Under the pieces are notes generated by a model that made no database searches, was not told the origin of the DNA, and saw only the letters and a list, made by a program, of their open reading frames with translations. From contig CP134492.1 in NCBI GenBank assembly GCA_031761875.1, positions 1,550,001 to 1,614,000 on the forward strand: a stretch of DNA of 64,000 nt, in the 5' to 3' direction. This DNA is from Bacillaceae bacterium IKA-2 (lineage in GTDB: Bacteria > Bacillota > Bacilli > Bacillales > Anaerobacillaceae). Below are positions 52,740 to 61,283 of the stretch, in pieces. Position 1 is the stretch's first letter; each line of letters begins with the position of its first letter. The translations under genes and the position numbers were made by a program.

Positions 52740-52771
52740 AAACAAACGGGGGGCTTTTCTTCAACAAGATA
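52740..52771 (+). repeat. Cassette spacer element 15, partial
   Basis: AAACAAACGGGGGGCTTTTCTTCAACAAG resembles the left half of the spacer and marks the right edge of the array. An ORF from 52732 running through it is not credible. Confidence 0.45.
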
Positions 52772-52859
52772 AATGGAAAATAATTCTTATAAGATTTGCT
52801 ATATTTACTAAAACCAAGGTATTTCAATATCTGAAGGCGTTAACGCGCATTGTAAATAA

Positions 52860-52876
52860 CCGCAAATATTTTGCGG
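52860..52876. promoter_or_regulatory. Palindrome upstream of ComP-like kinase
   Basis: CCGCAAA-TAT-TTTGCGG, perfect 7-bp arms, 58 bases before the kinase gene. Candidate operator or short hairpin. Confidence 0.45.
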
Positions 52877-52934
52877 ACGACCGTTACAAGATTACGGATA
52901 TGCTTCTAATATTTTATTATAAGGGATTGGGATT

Positions 52935-55346
52935 ATGGAGATAAGGAACAGGGATCAAAACAAATTAAAATTATTTTTTATCATGACCATTCTTACATGT
53001 CTGATTGGATTGCAACTTTGGTTTAGTTATATTAACCTTCATTTTCCCTATATTGGTATTGAAGTTGTTGAAAACGGTGATAACTGGATTATTGCAAAAT
53101 ATGATAAAAATGGTATTGGGTTTCAAACTGGGGTAGAACTTGGAGATAAGATTCTTAAAATAGATGGACAGGAAACTGAAAAACATTTTACAGTAAATAA
53201 ATGGGGTCAGATTGAGCAAGCAAATCAACTGCTTATTGAAAGAAATGGACAGGTTTTGGTTGTTGATTTTGATTATCACGATAATACCCTTTACAGTCAT
53301 TATATTATTCCGTTTATTATGGGGATTTTCAGTTTTGGAATATTTGTATTTTTAGTAATTAAGGCATTTCAGTACAAATCTGCTTTTTATTTGGCGCTAG
53401 TATTTTTGATGATTGGTCTCATCTTAATTAGTCAAGGAGCTTCAGCGCGCGGAGATGTTGTTGGGAAATTTATTGTCAATAGTGGTGTAACACTTTTCCC
53501 GATTTTGTTTTTACATTTTATCCTTGTGTTTTTGGGAGGTAAGAGAGATTCTCTATTTTCATTAAAGTGGCTTAAATATCTATATGGTGTGTTTCTGTTA
53601 TTTTTCTTTATTCATTTTAGTTACTTTATTCCCATCCCTTATTATGTTTACTTCAATTATGATCGCCTCCTGACATTGATTGTCTTTACTGCAGGCATTT
53701 TGCTTAACATAGTGATTTTGTTAACTACTTATATTCAGTCAAGACATAAGAACCCTTACTTATATGCAAATCTTAAAATTATTTGGTTTACACTTGCCCT
53801 TTCTTTCCTACCTATGATAAGTTTATCTGTCGTTCCAGATATAATAAATGGTTCTTATTTGATAGACTATATTTATACTCAGGGATTCATTTTACTTTTT
53901 CCAGTTTCATTTTTATATTTAATTTTTTCGAAACGATTATATGATATTCAGATGCTTTTTAATCACAGTGTTTACATTCTTTTATTATCCTTTGTGCCGG
54001 CTGTTCTGGTGACCGGGATCGTCTTTATTTTGACTTATCAAGATTTGAGGTTCTCTCAATACTTACTCCTTTTTTGTATGGTCCTTCTTGTTATGACGCT
54101 CTTTTTCTATGTTCAAGATCACTTTCATGAGCGAGTGGAAGCGATCCTATTTCCTAAAAAACATCGTTTGAGAACAGTTTTTGAAACGATGGTAAAAAAT
54201 ATGGGAACGATAAGAAGTTTTGCGGAAATTGAAGAAAATATTTTACGGAAACTAATTCCAATATTTAGGGTCGAGGGAGCGGCCGTTTTGTTACAAAACA
54301 ACGATGGTACTGAAATGATTTGTCATGGTTCTATAAAAAAGGCGGAACTGGAGCAACTTATCCCTGTCGAAGCTGGTGAGCAAAATGAATTTATCATTTT
54401 TCCAATTCATCAGGATCGGGGGTTTTCAAGCTTTCTCCTATTAACGAACAAAATAGACAAGACAAGGTTTAGCAAAGAAGAAGAAAGATGGATTTATTGG
54501 CTCAATTCTTACTTGTTTGTTCTGTTGGAAAACCTTTACCTTATGCAGAAATTAACGATGAAAGTTACGGAATTGGTACAGAGGAGATCGAACGACCAGG
54601 AGAATCAAGATGTCTTATGGTTAAAAAAGGTACTGTATCACTCACAGGACCAAGAAAGGGAACGGATTGCTGCTGAAATTCACGACACAGCTATACAGGA
54701 TATTTATTTTGCCAAGCAGCAGATAGGATTACTTCAAGAACAGTATGTTAAGCACGATGTTGATGAAACAGAGACATCCGGAAAGTTAGCAGATATAATC
54801 GAACATTTAGACTTGATTAACTACGGATTAAGGGACACATGTTTTCAACTTTATCCGCATACGCTCCCGGAAGCAGGTTTAGTTAATTCATTACGAACTT
54901 TATTTCAGACCGAAAAAATGCGAGTTCCGTTCAAGATTCATTTGCAAGTCGATGATCAGAATAAAAATAAATTAGAAGCATTAGATCTTAAAAAAAAGCA
55001 TTATTTATTTCGGATTGTACAGGAACTACTAACGAATGCAAAAAAGCATTCTCAGGCAACGGAAGTATACTTTATATTTAAATTAGAAAGGTATCATTGT
55101 TATTTGGAATATATAGATAACGGGATAGGTTTTCCAGTTGATGAACTTTCCGATGAAAGGTCAAAATCATCAGGAATGGGCTTGATGCAGATAAGAAATC
55201 GTTTATTAAGTTTAAATGGTCAGATCGATATCCGTTCTGACAGTAGTGAAGGGGTATACATGAAGATGGAAATTCCGATCAATACAGATGAAGGTAGTAG
55301 TAAAGGGAACGAGGAAGTGAAGACAGATGAGGCGCGTGTTGGTTAA
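52935..55346 (+). CDS. ComP-like membrane sensor histidine kinase with PDZ domain
   Basis: An 803-residue kinase. After the first helix comes a PDZ-like extracellular segment (GIGFQTGVELGDKILKIDGQ, about residues 55-75), then about seven more membrane helices to residue 395, a GAF-like region, and a HisKA_3 domain with the phospho-acceptor in ERIAAEIHDTAIQDIYFA (about 580). The HATPase has VQELLTNAKKHSQATE and GMGLMQIRNRL. Layout matches ComP, the quorum-sensing kinase for ComX pheromone. No comQ or comX is recognisable upstream, so the signal is unknown. It overlaps its regulator gene by 20 bases. Confidence 0.88.
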   Translation: MEIRNRDQNKLKLFFIMTILTCLIGLQLWFSYINLHFPYIGIEVVENGDNWIIAKYDKNGIGFQTGVELGDKILKIDGQETEKHFTVNKWGQIEQANQLLIERNGQVLVVDFDYHDNTLYSHYIIPFIMGIFSFGIFVFLVIKAFQYKSAFYLALVFLMIGLILISQGASARGDVVGKFIVNSGVTLFPILFLHFILVFLGGKRDSLFSLKWLKYLYGVFLLFFFIHFSYFIPIPYYVYFNYDRLLTLIVFTAGILLNIVILLTTYIQSRHKNPYLYANLKIIWFTLALSFLPMISLSVVPDIINGSYLIDYIYTQGFILLFPVSFLYLIFSKRLYDIQMLFNHSVYILLLSFVPAVLVTGIVFILTYQDLRFSQYLLLFCMVLLVMTLFFYVQDHFHERVEAILFPKKHRLRTVFETMVKNMGTIRSFAEIEENILRKLIPIFRVEGAAVLLQNNDGTEMICHGSIKKAELEQLIPVEAGEQNEFIIFPIHQDRGFSSFLLLTNKIDKTRFSKEEERWIYWLNSYLFVLLENLYLMQKLTMKVTELVQRRSNDQENQDVLWLKKVLYHSQDQERERIAAEIHDTAIQDIYFAKQQIGLLQEQYVKHDVDETETSGKLADIIEHLDLINYGLRDTCFQLYPHTLPEAGLVNSLRTLFQTEKMRVPFKIHLQVDDQNKNKLEALDLKKKHYLFRIVQELLTNAKKHSQATEVYFIFKLERYHCYLEYIDNGIGFPVDELSDERSKSSGMGLMQIRNRLLSLNGQIDIRSDSSEGVYMKMEIPINTDEGSSKGNEEVKTDEARVG

Positions 55347-55968
55347 AGTTTTATTAGTAGAAGATCATCCAGCGATGGGATACGGAACGAAAACAATTTT
55401 GGAACAAATGCCAAACATAGAGGTAGTGGGTATTGCTGAAAGCGGTGAAAAAGGGATAGAGATGGTCGAACAATATCAGCCGGAAATTATTTTTTTGGAT
55501 ATGAATTTACCTGACAAGTCAGGTAAAGAAGTCGCCAAAATCATCAAAGAAAAGCATCCTAAAAAACATATTATTATTTTTACTGGTTATGATTACCGGC
55601 CTTATGTAAACGATTTAATTGGCATTGGAGTAAGTGGGTTGATGATGAAAAGTGCGACACCGAAACAATTACTGCGAATGATAGACTGTGTTATCGACGG
55701 GGAAACGGTCATACCATTAACTCTTTTTCGGCACATGCAGATTAATGAGTCAGCTGAGCAAAAAATAGTAGAGGGTATGAAAATGATGACGAAAAGAGAG
55801 AAAAAAGTACTTTCAATGATTGCAAAGGGAAATACAAATAAAGGGATCGCTGAAGAAATAGATATGAGTGTGCGTTCGATTGAGTATTGTATAACAAGCA
55901 TATATGAAAAATTAGAGGTTAACTCCCGGGCGAAAGCAATCGAGAAATATGTAAGAGAGACAAATTAA
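55327..55968 (+). CDS. ComA-like NarL-family response regulator
   Basis: A 213-residue regulator. Receiver domain: LLVEDHPAMG, phospho-acceptor in IIFLDMNLPDKSGK (about 58), Lys in GLMMKSATPKQLL. C-terminal LuxR-type helix-turn-helix: TKREKKVLSMIAKGNTNKGI, then MSVRSIEYCITSIYEKLEVN. ATG follows GAGGAAGTGAA inside the kinase gene. Same arrangement as comP-comA. Target genes unknown. Confidence 0.92.
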   Translation: MRRVLVKVLLVEDHPAMGYGTKTILEQMPNIEVVGIAESGEKGIEMVEQYQPEIIFLDMNLPDKSGKEVAKIIKEKHPKKHIIIFTGYDYRPYVNDLIGIGVSGLMMKSATPKQLLRMIDCVIDGETVIPLTLFRHMQINESAEQKIVEGMKMMTKREKKVLSMIAKGNTNKGIAEEIDMSVRSIEYCITSIYEKLEVNSRAKAIEKYVRETN

Positions 55969-55993
55969 TAATGTTTTATGTTTATTTTCAGAT

Positions 55994-56034
55994 AAAGGTG
56001 GGTCTGTTCTTTTAACAGAGCGACCTTTTTTTGC
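55994..56034 (+). terminator. Terminator of comPA-like operon
   Basis: AAAGGTGGGTCTGTT-CTTT-TAACAGAGCGACCTTTTTTT. Confidence 0.85.
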
Positions 56035-56095
56035 GGTGTTTTTGCGGAGTCACCCAATTTACATTGCGGTACATATTCTGATAGTTTTGTAGTAG

Positions 56096-56140
56096 AGGTT
56101 GTTCAAAAGTTCGAGTTTTACCTTTTTGAACAAAATCTAG
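56096..56140. repeat. Hairpin related to the 2371-2419 terminator
   Basis: GAGGTTGTTCAAAAG ... CTTTTTGAACAA. It shares the GAGGTTGTTCAAAAG arm with the cyd terminator, which suggests a dispersed repeat used as terminator. Confidence 0.5.
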
Positions 56141-56224
56141 GCACTAAGACTATAGTTGCTAAACAATTTACAACTTTTTTATTTGGATAGGTAAACGGAT
56201 TTACTTCATAAGGAGTTTGATTAA

Positions 56225-56767
56225 ATGCAACCTTATCTAAAACAACTAGAAATAATATACCAAAACTATCAGCCCTTAATGTATGCATATTTATTAAGAA
56301 AGACAGGGGATCACTTTGTTTCTGAAGACCTCTGCCAAGATGTATTCATCAAGGCGTTTGAGGCACTTCCACGCTTTCGTGGAGATGCTTCAATTAAGTC
56401 ATGGTTATATCGGATTACTCATAATCACTATGTATCCTACTATCGTAAGAATGGAACGCGAGATGTTATTCCAATAGATGAATATTTACTTTTAGAATTG
56501 GTTACGAGTGAAAACTCACCAGAAGACCATTTTTTAGAAAAATTAAAAACCGACGAAATTCATCATATACTAAGTAAGATGAAGCCCGGTTTTAGAGAAG
56601 TGTTAGTTTTAAGAGACTTACATGAATTGTCTTATCAAGAGATTGCCCACATCCTAGATTGGTCCCTTGGAAAAGTAAAGATAACCATTCATCGTGCTCG
56701 TCTTCAATATCGAAACGAGGTAGAGAAACAAGGAGTTGTCGAAACCGGATCTCCTATTTTTCTTTAA
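56225..56767 (+). CDS. ECF-type sigma factor
   Basis: A 180-residue sigma-70 family protein. Region 2: YAYLLRKTGDHFVSEDLCQDVFIKAF, then FRGDASIKSWLYRITHNHYV. Region 4: MKPGFREVLVLRDLHELSYQEIA with LGKVKITIHRARLQYRNE. It resembles SigX/SigM/YlaC-type factors. ATG follows AAGGAGTTTG. No anti-sigma gene of recognisable type follows; the next gene is a small membrane protein that could fill that role. Confidence 0.93.
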   Translation: MQPYLKQLEIIYQNYQPLMYAYLLRKTGDHFVSEDLCQDVFIKAFEALPRFRGDASIKSWLYRITHNHYVSYYRKNGTRDVIPIDEYLLLELVTSENSPEDHFLEKLKTDEIHHILSKMKPGFREVLVLRDLHELSYQEIAHILDWSLGKVKITIHRARLQYRNEVEKQGVVETGSPIFL

Positions 56768-56894
56768 CTAACAAACAAAATATTAATCTAACAAATATTT
56801 CATATTTTGTTATAATATAATTAATTAGTAATGAAATGTTTAAAATTTTCAACACAAAAAGGTTAAAAATTATTTTTGAAGGTGAGTGAGTGCA

Positions 56895-57350
56895 TTGTCA
56901 AACCCAAGTTGGTTATTTGTTATAGCCGCTTATATAGCGGTTATTGGAATTTTTATTGCGTATAAACAATTGTTGGCAACTATTGAAGAACGGATTAATG
57001 ATAACGAAATAGTAACACAAGGTAATTTCCAAAAAGAAATGAGCCGTTTTTTCATAAAAGTACCGCTTATTGAGATTGTTCCAATTCTACTAATTATATT
57101 TGGTTTTATTCAGCTTGAAGACGTTCAAGGAACTGGGCAATTAAGTGATATTATCATCCCTTTTGGGTTTGTACTTATCGTTTTAGTGTTTGGTATAACC
57201 AATGTATTATTATTACGAGCAAGACTAGTTTCAATAAAGGACATTGATAATCAATCAAAACCTTTTATTAATGCACTATCATTTATTGGTATATCGTTAC
57301 TTGCCGCAATTCCAATTGTTTCATTTGTAGCAATGTATGTATTCATTTAG
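56895..57350 (+). CDS. Hypothetical four-helix membrane protein
   Basis: A 151-residue protein with helices at about 5-23, 55-70, 84-102 and 128-148 and a charged loop between the first two (ATIEERINDNEIVTQGNFQK). I use TTG at 56895, with GGTGAGTG before it; a GTG three codons upstream is possible. It lies between the sigma-factor gene and an ABC exporter. A role as membrane partner or modulator is speculative. Confidence 0.7.
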   Translation: MSNPSWLFVIAAYIAVIGIFIAYKQLLATIEERINDNEIVTQGNFQKEMSRFFIKVPLIEIVPILLIIFGFIQLEDVQGTGQLSDIIIPFGFVLIVLVFGITNVLLLRARLVSIKDIDNQSKPFINALSFIGISLLAAIPIVSFVAMYVFI

Positions 57351-57398
57351 TGTAATAGATTAGGTCAATTAATGGTTCAATGTAGAAGGAGGAAAATG

Positions 57399-58184
57399 AT
57401 GTATAGCACTGCGATCAAGCTAACAAATCTAGCAAAATCATACGGTAAACATGATGCTGTAAAAACTATTAATCTAGATGTGAAAAAAGGAGAACTGTTT
57501 GGGTTCCTTGGACCGAATGGAGCGGGTAAAACAACGACAATCAAGATGCTTACAGGTTTACTAGAGCCTACGAATGGGTCAGCAGAAATATATGGTATCG
57601 ATATTTGGAAAAATCCTATCGAAGGGAAAAAGAAAATTTCCTATGTACCCGATCAACCAAACCTCTATCCAAAATTGACAGGCTGGGATTATCTGGAGTT
57701 TATTGCTTCAGTGTTTCAAATTCCGAAAGAAAGATTCCAAACGAAAGCAAAAGAGTTATTACATATTTTTAGTTTGACGGAACAAGCGAATGACTTAATC
57801 GAAAGTTATTCTCATGGGATGAAACAAAAAATAGCAATATGCGGTGCACTTGTTCATGAACCGGATGTACTATTTCTTGACGAACCAACAGTAGGGTTGG
57901 ATCCAAAAAGCGCAAGAAATCTTAAAAATTTACTTCGTGAACTTTGTAATAATGGAATGACTGCTTTTTTCTCCACGCACATTCTTGAAATTGCCGAGGA
58001 GATGTGTGACAGGATTGGAATCATCTCTGAAGGGGATATTATCGCACTTGGCACAATGGAAGAATTACGTAGTGGTAACGGAAACAAAGATCAAAGTTTA
58101 GAGGATATTTTCCTAGAGTTAACAGGTGACGAAGGTGACCTGGCTTTGATCAATGAGATTTCAGCTGATGGTGATGCTAAATGA
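57399..58184 (+). CDS. ABC transporter ATP-binding protein
   Basis: A 261-residue ATPase with Walker A GPNGAGKTTT (about 39), signature in the form YSHGMKQKIAICGAL, Walker B VLFLDEPTVGLDPK and H-loop FFSTHILEIAEEM. ATG at 57399 has AAGGAGG seven bases before; the ATG just upstream is also possible. Overlaps the permease gene by four bases. Belongs to the same branch as EcsA and YxlF-type exporter ATPases. Confidence 0.92.
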   Translation: MYSTAIKLTNLAKSYGKHDAVKTINLDVKKGELFGFLGPNGAGKTTTIKMLTGLLEPTNGSAEIYGIDIWKNPIEGKKKISYVPDQPNLYPKLTGWDYLEFIASVFQIPKERFQTKAKELLHIFSLTEQANDLIESYSHGMKQKIAICGALVHEPDVLFLDEPTVGLDPKSARNLKNLLRELCNNGMTAFFSTHILEIAEEMCDRIGIISEGDIIALGTMEELRSGNGNKDQSLEDIFLELTGDEGDLALINEISADGDAK

Positions 58185-59938
58185 TAAAAGTTCTACTAAG
58201 AAGTCAATGGAGAATACTTATTAATACTGTACGAACACAGCCGAAGCACTACCACGCTGGCTATATAATAATGGTGGGAGTCATAGCTGTACTTTTATAT
58301 TTTTTGTCTAGAGGTGTTTTAGCAGTAGGAGAGTCCATTTCAGAACCGATAATGATAGGATTGTTGTCATATGGATTTTTGGCAATCATCGGAATAATCC
58401 TCTTGCTAGGTTTGCCGCAAATATTTAAACAATTATACGCTGCAACAGATTTAAACTTATTATTTACAATGCCAATTCCCACTAGACACATTTTTTGGGT
58501 TAAATATATCCAAAGCTTTTTTGGAACGCCCTTATTAATCTTTGTATTCTTCCTCGTTCCATTATATATATATGGTGGTTTAATGGGCGCAAATGTATTG
58601 TTCTATCCAGTTGTAATACTTGTCCTTATTTCGGTTATTGTTATCGGTCTCTCGCTTGCGTATTTGTTTAATCTGATCCTGATTCAAGTGGTGCCGAAAA
58701 GCAAGGTAAATGAGTTTATGACTGTAATGAGTCTATTATCAGGTATGTTTGTTTATATGATGTTTATGATTCCGACGCTATCGAATGATCGCCCGTTACC
58801 AGAAATAATTTTAGCAGGCCTTCCATTATTCCCAGATTGGGTACCAGTTACATGGGCAAGTGCTTCGATTATGGGCGCCATGGTTGGATCAATTGACTTT
58901 GTTATACCCTTTATTTTGACGTTACTGTTGGCTGTAACTAGTATTCTTTTTGCATCGACTCTCGTTGAAAAGGGATTTCGGACTGGTTGGATTCGTTTAA
59001 GTGAAGGTAGTGGGAAAAAGAAAAAAAGCTATGCAAAGAAAAGAGGTGCTAATCTTAATCATCCAATAATTGCAATAGGAAAAAAAGAATGGTATGCCAT
59101 TAAACGTGATTTACGAGAATGGTTAATTTTTATGCCACTGGTTTTCTTTGTTGTATTTGGATTCGTAGGATTCCTAACGAATGGCGCAAAATTGAGTGAT
59201 TTGCAAGGAGGACCAAATGAAGTTACATGGCCAATTACTCAAGCGATCTTGCTTTTTATTTATGCAATGTTTAATGGTCAAATGGCAAGTTCATCAATTG
59301 CTAGGGAAGCATCATCGTTATGGATATTACAAGTACTCCCACTTTCCGGAAGGACTATTTCGCTAGGAAAACTTTGGATTAGTTGGCTGATTCCTTTTGT
59401 GATGTTAACGAGTATTGAATTAGCGATTGGAGTTTTCCTAAATTGGACCATACTGCAAATGATTAGCGGTATAGCTATGAAAGCAGTTATCACGGTTGGA
59501 ATCAGCGGAATAGGAATATACTTAGGAACCGTTGGAGCAAAATATAATCCAACGAACCCACAAAATCGTCTCAAATTCAGTACAAATTTCATTTTATTCA
59601 TTTCTTCATATGTATATCTTATTTTTGCATTAATTCCTTATGCGCTATTAGTCATACCTGTTGAAGTCATTGAACCTATTCAAAAAATTAATGATCAAGC
59701 AGGAGGATTTATTGGTTTTGTATCTACAGTGGTGTTAACGATACTATCGTGGAAAGCAACAAGTCCTATTTTAGTAGGGATATTGGGTATTATCGTAATG
59801 CTAATCGTATCATTGGGAGTCGCTTATCTATTTATGGTGGCAAGTGCACGAAAAATCGATAAAGGGATTAAAATTGAAATGGTACGAAACACCAATTCTA
59901 GATCATTACTAGGAAAAAGTTCTCGGAAATTGTATTAA
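58181..59938 (+). CDS. ABC exporter permease
   Basis: A 585-residue membrane protein with about twelve hydrophobic segments and a long basic cytoplasmic loop in the middle (GSGKKKKSYAKKRGANLNHP, about residue 285). The motif DLNLLFTMPIPTRHIFWVKY near residue 88 is typical of the 'putative ABC exporter' permeases. ATG overlaps the ATPase stop. Substrate unknown. Confidence 0.88.
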   Translation: MIKVLLRSQWRILINTVRTQPKHYHAGYIIMVGVIAVLLYFLSRGVLAVGESISEPIMIGLLSYGFLAIIGIILLLGLPQIFKQLYAATDLNLLFTMPIPTRHIFWVKYIQSFFGTPLLIFVFFLVPLYIYGGLMGANVLFYPVVILVLISVIVIGLSLAYLFNLILIQVVPKSKVNEFMTVMSLLSGMFVYMMFMIPTLSNDRPLPEIILAGLPLFPDWVPVTWASASIMGAMVGSIDFVIPFILTLLLAVTSILFASTLVEKGFRTGWIRLSEGSGKKKKSYAKKRGANLNHPIIAIGKKEWYAIKRDLREWLIFMPLVFFVVFGFVGFLTNGAKLSDLQGGPNEVTWPITQAILLFIYAMFNGQMASSSIAREASSLWILQVLPLSGRTISLGKLWISWLIPFVMLTSIELAIGVFLNWTILQMISGIAMKAVITVGISGIGIYLGTVGAKYNPTNPQNRLKFSTNFILFISSYVYLIFALIPYALLVIPVEVIEPIQKINDQAGGFIGFVSTVVLTILSWKATSPILVGILGIIVMLIVSLGVAYLFMVASARKIDKGIKIEMVRNTNSRSLLGKSSRKLY

Positions 59939-60254
59939 AGAGACTGCTCAAAAAGGTTAGAAAAATTGTATGGGCTTTATTAGGACTGATTCGGCTAACA
60001 CAAAAGGCAGATTCATAGTTTTACTTTTAAACTAACTTTTTTTCAATATTGATTTATGAATGGTGAGCGTGTATGAACTGGAATCAGGTTACTATTTTTG
60101 TTAAATTTGTAGCATTAAATTTTTTTCGCAAGTTTAGTATACGGACAGCAATAAGAGTTATCGTGATAATGCAGTCAGAACCAAGGGAAGTACATCTTGA
60201 ATTAACGGGTTTACTGGAGTAAACATAAAGAGTCTTTGGGAGGGTGAGGATCAT
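59939..60254. other. Intergenic region with a possible short ORF
   Basis: 316 bases. A palindrome GTTTACT-GG-AGTAAAC lies at 60208-60223. A 49-residue frame (60073-60222, MNWNQVTIFVKFVALNFF...) has only a weak site (GGTGA) and no recognisable features, so I do not call it a gene. Confidence 0.3.
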
Positions 60255-60536
60255 ATGTCAAATGGGGCGAAACGGTTCTTTAAGTTATTTGCCAAAAATA
60301 TCAAGGAATCACTGGGAGCGGGTCATTATCAATCCGTTGGAATCAGTATCACCTGTATGCATTGTCAATATGATAAATTTGAACATGGACATGCTCAGTT
60401 GAATACAGCTTTATTGAGTTTTTTAAACCTAGATTTTGCTAATCGAACAGCAAATACATTAACTTGTCACCGTTGTGGTTTTGTCCATTGGTTTAATAAA
60501 GATGTTAAAAGAGTGCAAATTAGTGATAAACGATAA
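60255..60536 (+). CDS. Predicted nucleic-acid-binding zinc-ribbon protein (YpzJ/COG3478 type)
   Basis: A 93-residue protein with CMHC (about residue 34) and CHRC (about 71) forming a split zinc ribbon. Between them is HGHAQLNTALLSFLNLDFAN, which matches the COG3478 pattern of Zn-ribbon proteins with unknown role. ATG follows GGGAGGGTGAGG. It precedes ecsA but has no clear functional link. Confidence 0.82.
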   Translation: MSNGAKRFFKLFAKNIKESLGAGHYQSVGISITCMHCQYDKFEHGHAQLNTALLSFLNLDFANRTANTLTCHRCGFVHWFNKDVKRVQISDKR

Positions 60537-60587
60537 TCAGCATTTAATAGTAGGTAATTACAAATGATGCACAAAGAAGGTGATCAT

Positions 60588-61283
60588 ATGGAAGTGTTAG
60601 TAGTTAATCTAAAAAATGCTGGTTACGCTGAAAAAAAGAACACGATTGAAGATATTCATTTTAAAATAGCTGAAGGTGAACTGGTTGGATTAATTGGTCC
60701 AAATGGTGCAGGTAAAAGTACGATATTAAAGGCAATTCTTGGGTTACTTGATGAGATAAACGGTGATATTTTTTTAAAAGATAAATATGCTTACATCCCT
60801 GAACAACCTACCTATTTTGAAGAGCTAACTTTATGGGAGCATATTACACTTGCAAAGGCTGTAAACGAAGAAGATGATGACAACTTTTTTCAGCACGCTA
60901 TTGAACTGGTAACTATTTTTAGATTACAAGATGTTAAACACCATTATCCAAGTTCTTTCTCCAAAGGTATGCAGCAAAAATTAATGATCATTATTGCCAT
61001 CTTGATTAAACCAAAGCTTTATATTGTCGACGAACCATTTATTGGTTTAGATCCAAAAGCAATAAAAGATTTTCTGCTTATATTGGAAAAAGAACGTAAA
61101 CGTGGTGCTGCCATCCTAATGTGCACCCATGTCTTAGATACAGCCGAGAAAATTTGTGACCGATTTTTACTCATGAACAATGGTCATCTAATTGCAGAAG
61201 GAATTCTTGATGAAATTAGAACTCAAAGTGGTACTGATGGATCTTTAATGGATTGCTTTTATGAATTTATGGAGAGAGACTAA
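60588..61283 (+). CDS. ecsA: ABC transporter ATP-binding protein EcsA
   Basis: A 231-residue ATPase with Walker A GPNGAGKSTILK, the EcsA-typical YIPEQPTYFEELTLWEH, signature FSKGMQQKLMIIIAIL, Walker B LYIVDEPFIGLDPKAI and H-loop LMCTHVLDTAE. In B. subtilis EcsAB affects protein secretion, membrane proteolysis and competence. ATG at 60588 follows GAAGGTGATC. Stop and start of ecsB overlap (TAATG). Confidence 0.88.
   Translation: MEVLVVNLKNAGYAEKKNTIEDIHFKIAEGELVGLIGPNGAGKSTILKAILGLLDEINGDIFLKDKYAYIPEQPTYFEELTLWEHITLAKAVNEEDDDNFFQHAIELVTIFRLQDVKHHYPSSFSKGMQQKLMIIIAILIKPKLYIVDEPFIGLDPKAIKDFLLILEKERKRGAAILMCTHVLDTAEKICDRFLLMNNGHLIAEGILDEIRTQSGTDGSLMDCFYEFMERD

Noticed and set aside
38396-52771. 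Classical integron with integrase
   Set aside because: No tyrosine recombinase is encoded in the window, and spacers lack an unambiguous GTTRRRY core, so I describe the array only as cassette-like.
52732-52944. 70-codon ORF before the ComP-like kinase, considered as a ComX-like signal peptide
   Set aside because: It starts inside a cassette spacer, has no ribosome binding site and lacks ComX features.
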